The translations under genes and the position numbers were made by a program. Source: Amaricoccus sp. (GTDB lineage: Bacteria; Pseudomonadota; Alphaproteobacteria; Rhodobacterales; Rhodobacteraceae). Taken from it: 64,000 nt of DNA. Where the stretch lies: the NCBI RefSeq assembly GCF_017993425.1, contig NZ_JAGOMQ010000002.1, positions 62,001 through 126,000 of the forward strand. Direction: 5' to 3'. The first letter of the stretch is position 1, and each line of letters opens with the position of its first letter. The notes under the pieces were generated by a model. It worked only from the letters and a program-made list of their open reading frames with translations. It did not search any database and was not told the origin of the DNA. Shown here one piece after another: positions 41,362 through 51,496 of this stretch.

Positions 41362-44127
41362 ATGACGATCGGCCCGATCGCGTTCCTCGCGCCCTGGCTG
41401 CTGGCGGCGCTCGTCGCCTTGCCGGTGCTGTGGTGGCTGCTCCGCGCCGTGCCGCCGGCGCCGGCGCTGCGGCGGTTTCCCGGGGTGCGGCTGCTGCTCG
41501 GGCTGCGCGACCCGGAGCGGGTGCCGGAGCGGACGCCGTGGTGGCTGCTGCTCCTGCGCATGGCGGCGCTCGCCGCCGCCTTCGTCGCCTTCGCCGAGCC
41601 GGTGCTGAACCCGGAGCGCGGCGGGGCGGGGGGGCCGCTTCTCGTCGTCGTCGACGGCGGCTGGGGCGATGCACCGGACTGGACGGCGCGGGCGAGCCGG
41701 ATCGCGGCGGCGCTCGACGACGCCGGGCGGGACGGCCGGCCGGCGGCGGTGGTGTCGCTGGCCATGCGCCCGCCGGCGGAGGCGGCGCTGCCGCTCCGGC
41801 CGGCGCAGGATTGGATCGGGCGGCTCGCCGGGCTCGCGCCGCGGGCCTGGGGGCCGGACCGGGCGGCCTGGGCCGAGTGGATCGCCGGGCTGGAGGGTGA
41901 GGGTTTCGAGACGCTGTGGCTGACCGACGGGGTCAGTGACGGCGGCGAGGCGGCTTTGGCCGCGGCGCTGCTCGACCGCGGGCCGGTGACGGTGGTGGAG
42001 CCGCGGGCGGACGTGGTGGCGCTGACCCCGCCGCGGCTCGACGGCGGCGCGCTGATCGTGACGGCGGTGCGGCCGGCGGCCGGCGCGGAGCGGCCCGTCG
42101 GCGCGGCGGCGATCGGGCCGGATCCGAACGGGATCGAGCGGGCGCTGGGGGCGGCGACGGGGGTGCTCGCGGCGGACGCGACCAGTGTCGATCTCGCCTT
42201 CGACCTGCCGGTCGAGCTGCGCAACCGCGTCGAGCGGCTGGCGCTGACCGAGGGGCGCTCGGCCGGGGGCGTGGCGCTCGCCGACGACAGCGTGCGGCGG
42301 CGCAAGGTGGGGCTGATGGCCGGGCGCGCGGGCGGCGAGGCGCAGGAGCTGATCGACCCGATGCATTACCTGAGGAACGCGCTCTCGCCCTTCGCCGAGC
42401 TGATCGAGGCGCCGCTCTCGGACATGCTGGCCGCGGCGCCGGACGTGCTGGTGCTCGCCGACGTCGGCGCGCTCGGCGAGGACGAGCGGGCGGCGCTGAC
42501 GGAATGGGTGGAGGCGGGCGGGCTGCTGATCCGCTTCGCCGGGCCGCGGCTCGCCGCCTCGGGCGCCGGCCAGCTCGAGTCCGATCCGCTGCTGCCGGTG
42601 CGGCTGCGCGCCGGCGGGCGGAGCGTGGGCGGGGCGATGTCCTGGGGCGCGCCGCGGGCGTTGCAGCCCTTCCCGGAGAAGAGCCCCTTCGTCGGGCTGG
42701 AGGTGCCGGAGGACGTCGACATCACCGCGCAGGTGATGGCGCAGCCCGACCCGGACCTGCCGGAGCGGGTGCTGGCGAGCCTCGAGGACGGGACGCCGCT
42801 CGTCACCGGCGCGCCGCTCGGCAAGGGGCGGGTGGTGCTCTTCCACGTCACCGCCAACGCCGACTGGTCGAACCTGCCGCTCTCGGGCCTCTTCGTGCGG
42901 ATGCTGGAGCGGCTGACCCAGAGCGCGGGCGGCCTTGCGGGCGGGTCGGCGGCGCTCGACGGCGCGGTGTGGACGCCGGTCGCGGTGCTGAACGGCTTCG
43001 GCGACGTCGAGACGCCGACGCTGATCGCGGGCGTCGACGGCGCGCGGCTGGCGGCGGAGCCGCCGTCGGAGGACATGCCGCCGGGCGTCTACGCCAACGG
43101 CGACCGCCGGGCGGCGCTCAACGTGCTGCGCGCCGGGGCGACGCTGGCGCCGCTCGCGCCGCTGCCGGCGGAGGTGGTGGTCGAGGCGCTGGAGCGGCCG
43201 CGCGAGACGCCGCTCGCGCCGTGGCTGCTGGCGCTGGCGCTCGGGCTGCTCGCGGTCGACGTGCTGGCGACGCTGGCGCTGTCCGGGCGGTTCGGGCGGG
43301 CGGCGCGGGCCGCGGCCGTGCTGGCGGGGCTGGCGCTGCTCCTGCCCGTGGCGGGGCTCGCGCAGACCTCCGACGCCGAGGCGATGCGGGCGGCCAACGA
43401 GACGGTGCTCGCCTATGTGGAGACCGGCAACGCCCGGGTGGACGCGGTCAGCCGGGCGGGGCTGGTCGGGCTCGGCGAGGCGCTGTTCTCGCGCACCGCG
43501 GTCGAGCCGGGCGAGCCGGTGGCGGTGAACCTCGAGACCGACGAGCTGGCGCTGTTCCCGTTCCTCTACTGGCCGATCGTCGAGGGGCAGGCGACCCCCT
43601 CGGCGGAGGCCTACGCCAAGCTCAACGACTTCATGCGGCTCGGCGGCATGATCCTCTTCGACACGCAGGACGCGCAGCTCGGCGGCGAGCTCGGGACCTC
43701 GACGCCGAACGGTCGCGTGCTCCAGCGCATCGCGCTGCGGCTCGACGTGCCGCCGCTGGAGCCGGCGCCGGCCGACCACGTGCTGACGCGGACGTTCTAC
43801 CTGTTGCAGGATTTCCCCGGCCGCTACATGGGCGCGCCGGTCTGGGTCGAGGCGGCGACCAACGCCGAGGAGGTCGAGGGCCTGCCGTTCCGCAACCTCA
43901 ACGACGGGGTGTCGCCGGTGGTGATCGGCGGCAACGACTGGGCCTCGGCCTGGGCGGTGGGCGAGGACGGCCAGCCGATGTTCCCGGTCGGCCGCGGCAT
44001 CTCGGGCGAGCGCCAGCGCGAGATGGCGCTGAGGTTCGGGGTGAACCTGATCATGTATGTGATGACCGGCAACTACAAATCCGACCAGGTCCACGTGCCG
44101 GCGCTGCTCGACCGGCTGGGGCAGTAG
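41362..44127 (+). CDS. BatA N-terminal / DUF4159 membrane protein
   Basis: A 921-residue inner-membrane protein. The N-terminal BatA-type region has two helices (FLAPWLLAALVALPVLWWLL and WWLLLLRMAALAAAFVAFAEP) around the RRFPGVRLLLGLRDPER loop. A large extracytoplasmic part includes a degenerate von Willebrand-like region (VVVDGGWGDAPDW). Two more helices lie near 615-665. The DUF4159 domain fills the end (LNDFMRLGGMILFDTQDAQ, FPGRYMGAPVWVE, FGVNLIMYVMTGNYKSDQ). DUF4159 has a glutamine amidotransferase-like fold. The start follows a GAGGCGGGG, ten bases after DUF58. Confidence 0.9.
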   Translation: MTIGPIAFLAPWLLAALVALPVLWWLLRAVPPAPALRRFPGVRLLLGLRDPERVPERTPWWLLLLRMAALAAAFVAFAEPVLNPERGGAGGPLLVVVDGGWGDAPDWTARASRIAAALDDAGRDGRPAAVVSLAMRPPAEAALPLRPAQDWIGRLAGLAPRAWGPDRAAWAEWIAGLEGEGFETLWLTDGVSDGGEAALAAALLDRGPVTVVEPRADVVALTPPRLDGGALIVTAVRPAAGAERPVGAAAIGPDPNGIERALGAATGVLAADATSVDLAFDLPVELRNRVERLALTEGRSAGGVALADDSVRRRKVGLMAGRAGGEAQELIDPMHYLRNALSPFAELIEAPLSDMLAAAPDVLVLADVGALGEDERAALTEWVEAGGLLIRFAGPRLAASGAGQLESDPLLPVRLRAGGRSVGGAMSWGAPRALQPFPEKSPFVGLEVPEDVDITAQVMAQPDPDLPERVLASLEDGTPLVTGAPLGKGRVVLFHVTANADWSNLPLSGLFVRMLERLTQSAGGLAGGSAALDGAVWTPVAVLNGFGDVETPTLIAGVDGARLAAEPPSEDMPPGVYANGDRRAALNVLRAGATLAPLAPLPAEVVVEALERPRETPLAPWLLALALGLLAVDVLATLALSGRFGRAARAAAVLAGLALLLPVAGLAQTSDAEAMRAANETVLAYVETGNARVDAVSRAGLVGLGEALFSRTAVEPGEPVAVNLETDELALFPFLYWPIVEGQATPSAEAYAKLNDFMRLGGMILFDTQDAQLGGELGTSTPNGRVLQRIALRLDVPPLEPAPADHVLTRTFYLLQDFPGRYMGAPVWVEAATNAEEVEGLPFRNLNDGVSPVVIGGNDWASAWAVGEDGQPMFPVGRGISGERQREMALRFGVNLIMYVMTGNYKSDQVHVPALLDRLGQ

Positions 44128-44128
44128 C

Positions 44129-46204
44129 GTGGGGCAGACGATCGCCTTCGACCCGCATCTGCCCTGGGCGGCGCTGGCCGTGCTGGCGGCGGCGTCGCTC
44201 GTCGTGGTCGGGCTGGCGCTGTGGCGGGGCCTCGGCGGCTGGTGGCTGCGGGCGCTCGCGGCGGCGACGCTGCTGGTCGCGCTGGCGAACCCGTCGCTGC
44301 GCGACGAGGACCGGGCGCCGGTGTCGAGCATCGCGGTCGTCGTCGTCGACGACAGCGCCTCGAACCGCATCGACGGACGGCCGGAGCAGACGGCGGAGGC
44401 GCTTGCGGGGGTCGAGGCGGCGCTGGAGCGGCTCGGCGAGGGCGGGCGGCTGGAGACGAGGGTGGTGCATGTCGCCGACCACGGCGACGAGGGCTCCCTG
44501 ATCGCCGGCGCGCTGGCCGAGGCGGCGGCGGGCCTGCCGCCCGACCGCATCGCCGGGGCGATCCTGATCACCGACGGGCAGGCGCATGATCCCGAGGCGC
44601 TGACCGCCTTTCCGGGGCCGGTGCATGAGCTGCTGACCGGGTCGGCGGAGGACTGGGACCGCCGGGTCGTGGTCGAGACGGCGCCCGCCTTCGCCATCGT
44701 CGGCGAGCCGGTGGAGCTGCGCCTGCGGGTCGAGGACCTCGGCGCGGCGCCGCCCGCTTCGGGCGAGGCGCCGCTGCTGATCTCGCTCGACGGCGGCGCG
44801 CCGCTGCGCTTCGACGTGCCGGTGGGCGAGAGCGTGACGCTGCCGGTGACGCTGAACCGCGGCGGGGCGAACGTGCTGGAGATCGCGACGCCGGCGGTGG
44901 CGGGCGAGCTGACCGACCGCAACAACGCGGCGATCGTGTCGATCAACGGGGTGCGCGACCGGCTGCGGGTGCTGCTCGTCTCCGGCGAGCCGTATCCGGG
45001 CGAGCGCACCTGGCGGAACCTGCTGAAGTCGGACAGCGGGGTCGATCTCGTGCATTTCACCATCCTGCGGCCGCCGGACAAGCAGGACTTCGTGCCGGTG
45101 TTCGAGCTCTCGCTGATCGCCTTCCCGACGCAGGAGCTGTTCATGGAGAAGGTCGACGAGTTCGACCTGATCATCTTCGACCGCTACCGCCGGCGCGGCA
45201 TCCTGCCGAACAACTACTTCGAGAACATCGTCCGCTATGTCCGCGACGGCGGCGCGCTGCTGGTCTCCTCGGGCGAGGAGATCGCCGGGGCGGACAGCCT
45301 CGCACGCTCGCCGCTGAACGCGGTGCTGCCGGTGACGCCGACCGGGCATGTCTTCGAGGAGGGCTTCAAGCCGCTCGTCAGCGAGGTGGGCGCCCGCCAC
45401 CCGGTGACCGCGGGGCTCGAGGCCCATGCGCCGCACCCGCCGGAGGCGGACGGCACGCCGGGCTGGGGCCGCTGGTTCCGCATGGCCGAGGTCGAGGCGA
45501 AGACCGGGACCGCGGTGATGGAGGGGCCGGAGGGGCGGCCGCTGCTGGTGCTCGCCCGCGAGGGCGAGGGGCGGGTCGCGGCGCTCTCCTCCGACCAGGC
45601 CTGGCTCTGGAGCCGCGGCTTCGAGGGCGGCGGCCCGCAGGCGGAGCTGCTGCGCCGGCTGGCGCACTGGCTGATGAAGGAGCCGGAGCTCGAGGAGGAG
45701 ACGCTGTCCGGCGTCCGCCGCGACGAGGACCTGCTGATCAGCCGCCGCACGCTGGCCGGGGAGATCGGCGAGACCGAGGTGACGAGCCCCTCCGGCGAGA
45801 CGGCGCGGGTGGCGATGACCGAGGTGGCGCCCGGGCGCTGGGAGGGCCGGCTGCCGGCGGAGGAGAACGGCGTATGGCGGCTGGTGAACGGCGACATCTC
45901 CGCGGTGGCGGTGGTCGGGCCACGGGCGCCGCGCGAGTTCGCCGATCCGGTCTCGACCCCGGCGCCGCTGGCGGCGCTCGTCGCGGCGACGGGCGGCGGC
46001 GCGAAGCGGCTGGAGGACGGGCTGCCGGGCGTCCGGCTGGTGCGCGAGGGCAGGGTGGCCGAGGGCCGCGGCTGGATCGGCCTCGCCGACCGCGAGGCCT
46101 ACCAGCTGCGCGATATAAGGCAGGTGAGCCTCGCCCCCGGCTGGCTGATGCTGCTCCTCGCCGGCGGCTTCGCCTTCGCCGCCTGGCGGGTCGAGGGACG
46201 CTGA
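44129..46204 (+). CDS. Membrane protein with glutamine amidotransferase-like domain
   Basis: A 691-residue partner of the preceding gene. Two N-terminal helices (about 12-30 and 36-52) precede a von Willebrand-like segment (AVVVVDDSASNRIDGRPEQT), an Ig-like stretch (LRLRVEDLGAAPP) and a class I glutamine amidotransferase-like domain (VLLVSGEPYPGERTWRNLLKSD, DLIIFDRYRRRGILPNNYFENIVRYV). A C-terminal helix ends at WMLLLLAGGFAFAAWRVEG. The catalytic Cys of real amidotransferases is not seen, so the domain is probably structural. GTG 44129 lies one base after the DUF4159 stop. Confidence 0.88.
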   Translation: MGQTIAFDPHLPWAALAVLAAASLVVVGLALWRGLGGWWLRALAAATLLVALANPSLRDEDRAPVSSIAVVVVDDSASNRIDGRPEQTAEALAGVEAALERLGEGGRLETRVVHVADHGDEGSLIAGALAEAAAGLPPDRIAGAILITDGQAHDPEALTAFPGPVHELLTGSAEDWDRRVVVETAPAFAIVGEPVELRLRVEDLGAAPPASGEAPLLISLDGGAPLRFDVPVGESVTLPVTLNRGGANVLEIATPAVAGELTDRNNAAIVSINGVRDRLRVLLVSGEPYPGERTWRNLLKSDSGVDLVHFTILRPPDKQDFVPVFELSLIAFPTQELFMEKVDEFDLIIFDRYRRRGILPNNYFENIVRYVRDGGALLVSSGEEIAGADSLARSPLNAVLPVTPTGHVFEEGFKPLVSEVGARHPVTAGLEAHAPHPPEADGTPGWGRWFRMAEVEAKTGTAVMEGPEGRPLLVLAREGEGRVAALSSDQAWLWSRGFEGGGPQAELLRRLAHWLMKEPELEEETLSGVRRDEDLLISRRTLAGEIGETEVTSPSGETARVAMTEVAPGRWEGRLPAEENGVWRLVNGDISAVAVVGPRAPREFADPVSTPAPLAALVAATGGGAKRLEDGLPGVRLVREGRVAEGRGWIGLADREAYQLRDIRQVSLAPGWLMLLLAGGFAFAAWRVEGR

Positions 46205-46217
46205 GCGGCGGCCTTCG

Positions 46218-47330
46218 TCAGCCGAGGCGGTGGCGGAAGAGCCAGCCGGCGAGGGGCAGGGTGACCGCGGCCGTCGCCAGCAGCGGCACGAAGTTCGGGG
46301 CGACGTCGGCGAAGCTCGCGCCCTCGAGGTAGACGCGCCGCACCGTGTCGATGCCGAAGCGCAGCGGATTGGCGTAGGTGGCGACCTGCAATGCCCACGG
46401 CATGTTGCGCACCGGGGTCAGCAGGCCGGAGAGCAGCATCAGCGGCATGATCAGCATGAAGGTGTAGAGCATCGCCTGTTGCATGGTGAGCGCCACGGCC
46501 GAGATGGAGAGGCCGATGCCCACCGCGGCCGCGGTGAAGACGAGGAGGCCGAGGTAGAGGAGCGGCACCGAGCCGTTCATCGGGATGCGGAACCAGAAGA
46601 GGATGATCAGGAAGATGATCGTCGACTGGACGAGCCCGACGAGGATGGCCGGGAGCGCCTTGCCGATCAGGATCTGGGTGGGGCGCAACGGCGTGACGAG
46701 GAGCTGGTCGAAGGTGCCCTGCTCGCGCTCGCGGGCGACCGAGAGGGCGGCGATCATCAGCGTTTGCAGCATCGAGAGCGAGGCGATCATCGCGGGCATC
46801 AGGTTCCAGCGCGACTCGTAGTTCGGGTTGAACCACGCCCGCCGCACGATCGTCACCGGCGACGCGGACCCGAGCCCGGCGTTGTAGGCGGTGACGATGG
46901 CGCCGACCTGCGCCGAGGCGGCGCCGGCGGTGGCGGAGTTGCGGCCGTCGAGGATCACCTGCATCGGCGCGGCCGACCCGGCGGCGAGGCGGGCCTCGAA
47001 GTCGGGCGGGAAGACCACGACGAGGAGCGCCGCGCCGCTGTCGATCTGCGGGGCGATCTGGCCGGCGCCGTCGAGCGTCGCGATCCGCTCGAAGACGCCG
47101 GTGCCGTCGATCCGCGCGAGGATGTCGCGCGACGCCGCCCCGCCGCTCTGGTCGAGGACGGCGTAGGGGGCGTGGGTGAGGTCGAAGGTGGCGCCGTAGC
47201 CGAAGAGCAGCGCCTGGATCAGCGCCGGCGCGAAAAGGAGGGTGCGGTTCGCCGGGTCCTTGAGGAGCGCGAGCAACTCCTTGCGGATCAGCGCCAGCGT
47301 CTGCGAGACGAAGAGGAGCGCCGCCTGCAT
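46218..47330 (-). CDS. ybhR: ABC-2 type exporter permease, YbhR-like
   Basis: A 370-residue inner-membrane protein with six helices: one near residues 24-44 and five in the second half, separated by an extracytoplasmic domain (about 50-175). RKELLALLKDPANRTLLFAPALIQALLFGY and REREQGTFDQLLVTPLRPTQILIGKALP are the usual ABC-2 signatures. Its ATG overlaps the stop of the sister permease (TGATG). It is the fourth gene of a set matching E. coli ybhG-ybhF-ybhS-ybhR in order and sizes. Confidence 0.88.
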   Translation of the reverse strand: MQAALLFVSQTLALIRKELLALLKDPANRTLLFAPALIQALLFGYGATFDLTHAPYAVLDQSGGAASRDILARIDGTGVFERIATLDGAGQIAPQIDSGAALLVVVFPPDFEARLAAGSAAPMQVILDGRNSATAGAASAQVGAIVTAYNAGLGSASPVTIVRRAWFNPNYESRWNLMPAMIASLSMLQTLMIAALSVAREREQGTFDQLLVTPLRPTQILIGKALPAILVGLVQSTIIFLIILFWFRIPMNGSVPLLYLGLLVFTAAAVGIGLSISAVALTMQQAMLYTFMLIMPLMLLSGLLTPVRNMPWALQVATYANPLRFGIDTVRRVYLEGASFADVAPNFVPLLATAAVTLPLAGWLFRHRLG

Positions 47331-48472
47331 CAGTCGAGCCGCTTGGCGAGCGTCCGCCGGGCGACGAGGATCAGCGCGATCGCGTAGGCGGCGAGCGCGG
47401 CGTTGGCGCGCAGGATCTGCGGCCAGTAGTCGCCGGCCATGAACAGGGTCTTGATCAGGCCCATGAAGTAGGTGGCGGGCAGGACGTGGCTCACCACCTG
47501 CACCGCTACCGGCACGTTGCGCAGGTCGAAGACGAAGCCCGACAGCATCATCGCCGGCATGAAGCTGGCGAGGAGCGCCATCTGGCTCGCGGCGAACTGG
47601 TTGCGGGTGACGCCGGAGATGACGAGGCCGAGCGCCAGCGAGACGAGCAGGTAGAGCATCGACGAGGCGACGATGATCGGCAGCGAGCCGCGGATCGGCA
47701 CGTCGAAGACGAAGCGCGCGGCGAGGAGGCAGAGCGCGATGTCGACGGCGCCGACGACGAGGTAGGGGGCGAGCTTCGCCAGCACGATCTCCATCGGGCG
47801 GGCGGGGGTGACGAAGAGCGATTCAAGCGTGCCGCGCTCCCATTCGCGGGCGATGAGGAGCGAGGTCAGGAAGGCGCCGATCAGCGTGGCGACCAGCACG
47901 ATCAGGCCGGGGACGAGGAACCAGGTCGAGTCGTTCGCCTCGTTGAACCACATGCGCTGGACGATCTCGACGCTGGCGGAGGCGGTGGGCGGGTCGCCCT
48001 GGCGGTCGGCCTGATGCTGGAGGGCGGTCATCACCGCGCTCTGCGCGTAGCCCTCGATCGCCTGGGCGGTGTTCGAGTCGACGCCGTTCAGGATCAGCTG
48101 CAGCTCGCCGTGCCCGGCGGCGATGGTGCGGATGAAGTCGGCTGGGACGCGCAGGATGGCGTCGGCCTTGCCGGCGCGGACGAGGCCCTCGGCCTCGACC
48201 ATGGAGCGGGTCCAGACCGGGGTGATGTATTCCGACCCGACGAGGCCGGCGACCGCGTTGACGGCGGCGGCCGAGCTCTCCTCCATCACCACCGCCACCC
48301 GCGCGTCGGTGACGTCGAAGGAGAGGCCGTATCCGAAGAGCAGGATCATCACCACGGGCAGCAGGATGCCGACGACGAGGTTCGAGCGGTCGCGCAGCAT
48401 CTGCCGCGTCTCCTTGCGGGTCAGCGCGACGAGGCGGCGGAGGGCGGGTGCCCGGGGCGCGGAGCCGGTCAC
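47330..48472 (-). CDS. ybhS: ABC-2 type exporter permease, YbhS-like
   Basis: A 380-residue permease with the same plan as its neighbour. LTRKETRQMLRDRSNLVVGILLPVVMILLFGYGLSF opens it, an extracytoplasmic domain follows, then AREWERGTLESLFVTPARPMEIVLAKLAPYLVVG and four or five more helices with the conserved SGFVFDLRNVPVAVQVVSHVLPATYF. It pairs with the following permease as a heterodimer. GTG 48472 overlaps the stop of the ATPase gene (GTGA). Confidence 0.88.
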   Translation of the reverse strand: MTGSAPRAPALRRLVALTRKETRQMLRDRSNLVVGILLPVVMILLFGYGLSFDVTDARVAVVMEESSAAAVNAVAGLVGSEYITPVWTRSMVEAEGLVRAGKADAILRVPADFIRTIAAGHGELQLILNGVDSNTAQAIEGYAQSAVMTALQHQADRQGDPPTASASVEIVQRMWFNEANDSTWFLVPGLIVLVATLIGAFLTSLLIAREWERGTLESLFVTPARPMEIVLAKLAPYLVVGAVDIALCLLAARFVFDVPIRGSLPIIVASSMLYLLVSLALGLVISGVTRNQFAASQMALLASFMPAMMLSGFVFDLRNVPVAVQVVSHVLPATYFMGLIKTLFMAGDYWPQILRANAALAAYAIALILVARRTLAKRLD

Positions 48473-50217
48473 GCCGCCTGCCGCTCGCGCCGCGCGCGGG
48501 CGTCCTCGACGATGGCGATGAAGGCGCTGTCCATGTCCGCGGCGCCGTCCTCCCCCGCGAGGGCGCGGACCTCGCGCGGCGTGCCGATCGCCAGCATCTC
48601 GCCCGCGTCCTGGATGGCGATGCGGTCGCAGTATTCCGCTTCCTCCATGAAGTGGGTGGTGACGACGATGGTGACGCCGCCCTGCGCCAGCGCGGTGATC
48701 GTGCGCCAGAAGCTCCGGCGGGCGAGCGGGTCGATGCCGCTGGTCGGCTCGTCGAGGAAGAGGATCTCGGGGCGGTGCAGGAGGCCGGTCGCCATGGCCA
48801 GCCGCTGCTTGTAGCCGGCGGGCAGGAGGCCGCTCCGCGCCGCGGGGTCGAGGTCGAACTGCGCGACCACTCCGGCGATGCGGTCGCGGAGCGCCCGGCC
48901 GCGCAGGCCATAGGCGCCGCCGAAGAATTGCAGGTTCTCGCGCACCGAGAGGTTGGCGTAGAGCGCGAACTTCTGGGCGACGTAGCCGATCCGCGCCCGC
49001 GCCGCGGCCCGCGCGGTGCGGAGGTTGCGCCCGGCGACCTCGAGCGTGCCGCTGGTCGCGGGCAGCAGGCCGCAGAGCATTCGGAAGGTCGTGGTCTTGC
49101 CGGCGCCGTTCGGGCCGAGCAGCCCGAAGATCTCGCCGCGGGCGACCTCGAAGGAGGTGCTGGCGACGGCGGTGAAGTCGCCGAAGGTGCGGACGAGGTC
49201 GCGGACGACGATGACGGGGCGGCCGTCGTCCGCCCCGCCGGCGGGGGGCGCGGCGGGCGGGGCCGCGGCGGGCGCCTCGTCCGCCTGCGCGCGCAGGAGC
49301 ATCATGAAGGCGTCCTCGAGCTCCGCGGGCCGCGGCTCGACGGGGGCGCCGCCGAGGAGCGAGGCGAGGCGGGCCGGGTCGGCGTCCGGCTGGCGGATGA
49401 AGCGGACGGCGCCGCCCCGGGGGACCGCGTCGACGACGAGGGCCGGCGCGTCGATCAGCCGGGCCTGCAGCTCGCGCGCCGGCTGGTCCGCGGGCGGCGT
49501 CGCGGTGAAGGTGAGGCCGTCAGCCCGCGCCCGCAGCGCCGCGGGCGGGCCGTCGGCGAGGAGGCGGCCGCGGTGCAGGACGAAGACCTGCGCGCAGCGC
49601 TCGGCCTCGTCCATGTAGGCGGTGCTGACGAGGACGCTCAGCCCCTCGCCCTCGACGAGCTGCCGGACGATCTCCCAGAGGTCGCGCCGCGACAGCGGAT
49701 CGACGCCGACGCTCGGCTCGTCGAGGAGGAGGAGGTCGGGCGAGCGCACCAGCGTGCAGGCGAGGCCGAGCTTCTGCTTCATGCCGCCCGAGAGCTTGCC
49801 CGCCGGCCGCGCGGTGAAGCGGGCGAGGTCGGTCATCGCCAGCATCCGGGCGAAGCGCTCGCGGCGCTCGGCCATCGGCACCCCGTGCAGGTCGGCGTAG
49901 AGGTCGAGGTTCTCCTGCACGGTCAGGTCGTCGTAGAGGCCGAAGCGCTGCGGCATGTAGCCGATCCGGTCCTGCACCGTCTGCGGATCGCGGGCGACGT
50001 CGACGCCGAGGACCGAGAGGCTGCCTTCGTCGGGCCGCAGCAGGCCCGCGAGCATCCGCATCAGCGTGGTCTTGCCGGCGCCGTCGGGGCCGACCAGCGC
50101 GGTCAGCTCGCCCTTGCGGACGGAGAGCGAGAGCCCGTCGATCGCGGTGACCTCGCCGAGGTCGCGGTCGTGGAAGACCTTGCGCAGGCCCTCGGCCGCG
50201 ACCGTCCGCTCGCTCAC
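48469..50217 (-). CDS. ybhF: Double ABC ATPase of the exporter, YbhF-like
   Basis: A 582-residue fusion of two ABC ATPase domains. Domain 1 has Walker A GPDGAGKTT (near residue 42), signature LSGGMKQKL and Walker B LLLLDEPSVGVDPLSRR. Domain 2 has GPNGAGKTT (near 365), a weakened signature LPAGYKQRL, and LFLDEPTSGIDPLARR. An Ala/Pro linker joins them (about 310-325). It energises the two permeases. E. coli YbhF is 578 residues with the same build and is tied to drug and sodium/lithium export. Starts at GTG, overlapping the HlyD gene stop. Confidence 0.92.
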   Translation of the reverse strand: MSERTVAAEGLRKVFHDRDLGEVTAIDGLSLSVRKGELTALVGPDGAGKTTLMRMLAGLLRPDEGSLSVLGVDVARDPQTVQDRIGYMPQRFGLYDDLTVQENLDLYADLHGVPMAERRERFARMLAMTDLARFTARPAGKLSGGMKQKLGLACTLVRSPDLLLLDEPSVGVDPLSRRDLWEIVRQLVEGEGLSVLVSTAYMDEAERCAQVFVLHRGRLLADGPPAALRARADGLTFTATPPADQPARELQARLIDAPALVVDAVPRGGAVRFIRQPDADPARLASLLGGAPVEPRPAELEDAFMMLLRAQADEAPAAAPPAAPPAGGADDGRPVIVVRDLVRTFGDFTAVASTSFEVARGEIFGLLGPNGAGKTTTFRMLCGLLPATSGTLEVAGRNLRTARAAARARIGYVAQKFALYANLSVRENLQFFGGAYGLRGRALRDRIAGVVAQFDLDPAARSGLLPAGYKQRLAMATGLLHRPEILFLDEPTSGIDPLARRSFWRTITALAQGGVTIVVTTHFMEEAEYCDRIAIQDAGEMLAIGTPREVRALAGEDGAADMDSAFIAIVEDARARRERQAA

Positions 50218-51209
50218 GAGGCCGCCTCGACCGGGATGCGCACCGTCACCGGCTGGCCGAGCCGCAGCGTGTCGGCGGCGTCCTCGACGAGGACGCGCAC
50301 CTCGTAGACGAGGCTGGTGCGCAGCTCCTCGGTCTGCACCTGCTTCGGGGTGAACTCCGCCACCGACGAGATGTAGCCGATCCTGCCCGGGACCGGCTCC
50401 GGGCGGCTGTCGGTCAGCACCTCGGCCGTCATGCCGGGCCGGATCCGCCCGAGGTCCGGCTCCGACACGAAGACGCGGACCCATTTCGGCTTGGTCAGGG
50501 CGAGCGCGAAGACCGGCGAGGCGGGCGTCACCATGTCGCCGGGCTCGCGCAGGCGCGAGCGGATCACCGCGTCGCCGGGCGCGCGCAGCTCGCCCTGGCC
50601 GATCTGGTAGCGCAGGAGCTCGAGCTCGGCCTCCGCCGCATGGAGCTGCGCCCCGGCCGCGGCGATCGCCTCGGCGCGGGGGCCTTCGAGCATGAGGTCG
50701 AGGGCGGCGGCCGCGTGGTCGACCTGCGCGCGCGCCGATTGCGAGGCCGCGTCGGCGCGGTCCATGTCGACCTGGCTGACCGCGCTGCTCGCCGAGGTGA
50801 CGAGGCGCGCGGTGCGGTCGCGGTTGAGGTCGGCGAGCGCCGCGTCGGCCCGGGCGCCGGCGAGGGTGGCGCGGGCCTGGGCGATCTCCTCCGGCCGCGA
50901 GCCGGCGCGCAGCTCGAGCAGCGACTGGCGCTGCGCCTCGACGGCCGCCTCCTGCGCCTTGGCCTGGAGCCGCAGCGCCTCGGTGTCGAGCCGGCCGATC
51001 ACCTCGCCGCCCCGCACCGCGTCGCCCTCCTCGACCTCGAGCGCGCTGATCCGGCCGCTGCCGTCGAAGGCGAGGGCGACCTGGCGGATGTCGACGTTGC
51101 CGTAGAGGGTGATCGCGCCGGCCTCGGCGGGCCGGCGGTGCGACCACCACTGCCAGCCGGCGGCCAGGGCCAGCGCGGCGACGAGGACGAGGGGCAGGGC
51201 CTTCTTCAA
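50214..51209 (-). CDS. ybhG: HlyD-type membrane fusion protein, YbhG-like
   Basis: A 331-residue periplasmic adaptor anchored by an N-terminal helix (LPLVLVAALALAAGWQWW). The lipoyl part (YGNVDIRQVALAFDGSGRIS, VEEGDAVRGGEVIGRLDTEAL), a long coiled-coil hairpin (about 75-170) and the barrel domain are in order. It is the first gene of the four-gene exporter and should connect the pump to an outer-membrane channel encoded elsewhere. The start is TTG at 51209, with GAGG upstream; no ATG or GTG fits the signal helix. Confidence 0.88.
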   Translation of the reverse strand: MKKALPLVLVAALALAAGWQWWSHRRPAEAGAITLYGNVDIRQVALAFDGSGRISALEVEEGDAVRGGEVIGRLDTEALRLQAKAQEAAVEAQRQSLLELRAGSRPEEIAQARATLAGARADAALADLNRDRTARLVTSASSAVSQVDMDRADAASQSARAQVDHAAAALDLMLEGPRAEAIAAAGAQLHAAEAELELLRYQIGQGELRAPGDAVIRSRLREPGDMVTPASPVFALALTKPKWVRVFVSEPDLGRIRPGMTAEVLTDSRPEPVPGRIGYISSVAEFTPKQVQTEELRTSLVYEVRVLVEDAADTLRLGQPVTVRIPVEAAS

Positions 51210-51496
51210 TGCGAGACCTCGGCGAGAGGGACGACTCGGTCGGTCCGGGGAGGCTCGATGCTACCCCGGAACCGGCGCCGGTCTCTACGCCTCGCCGCTC
51301 GGGAGCTGGCCGCCGAAGGCGAGGGTGGCGGTGATCGCGAGGGCCGCGGGACATTGGCGACAGCCGCACGCCGGGCCGGCGCCGTTGCCCGCCACCTGCC
51401 GACCGTCCTCGCCGTCGAGGTCCGCGAGTCGCCGGGAAGGTAGTCCGCAGCCCCTGTCGCGGTGATCGACCGGAGGCGGGCGCCCGCGAGGGAGCG

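Noticed and set aside
47486..48814. Many long open frames opposite real genes (for example, opposite the ABC permeases)
   Set aside because: They have the repetitive Arg/Gly/Ala/Asp/Glu composition of antisense frames in high-GC DNA and lie opposite clearly recognised families.
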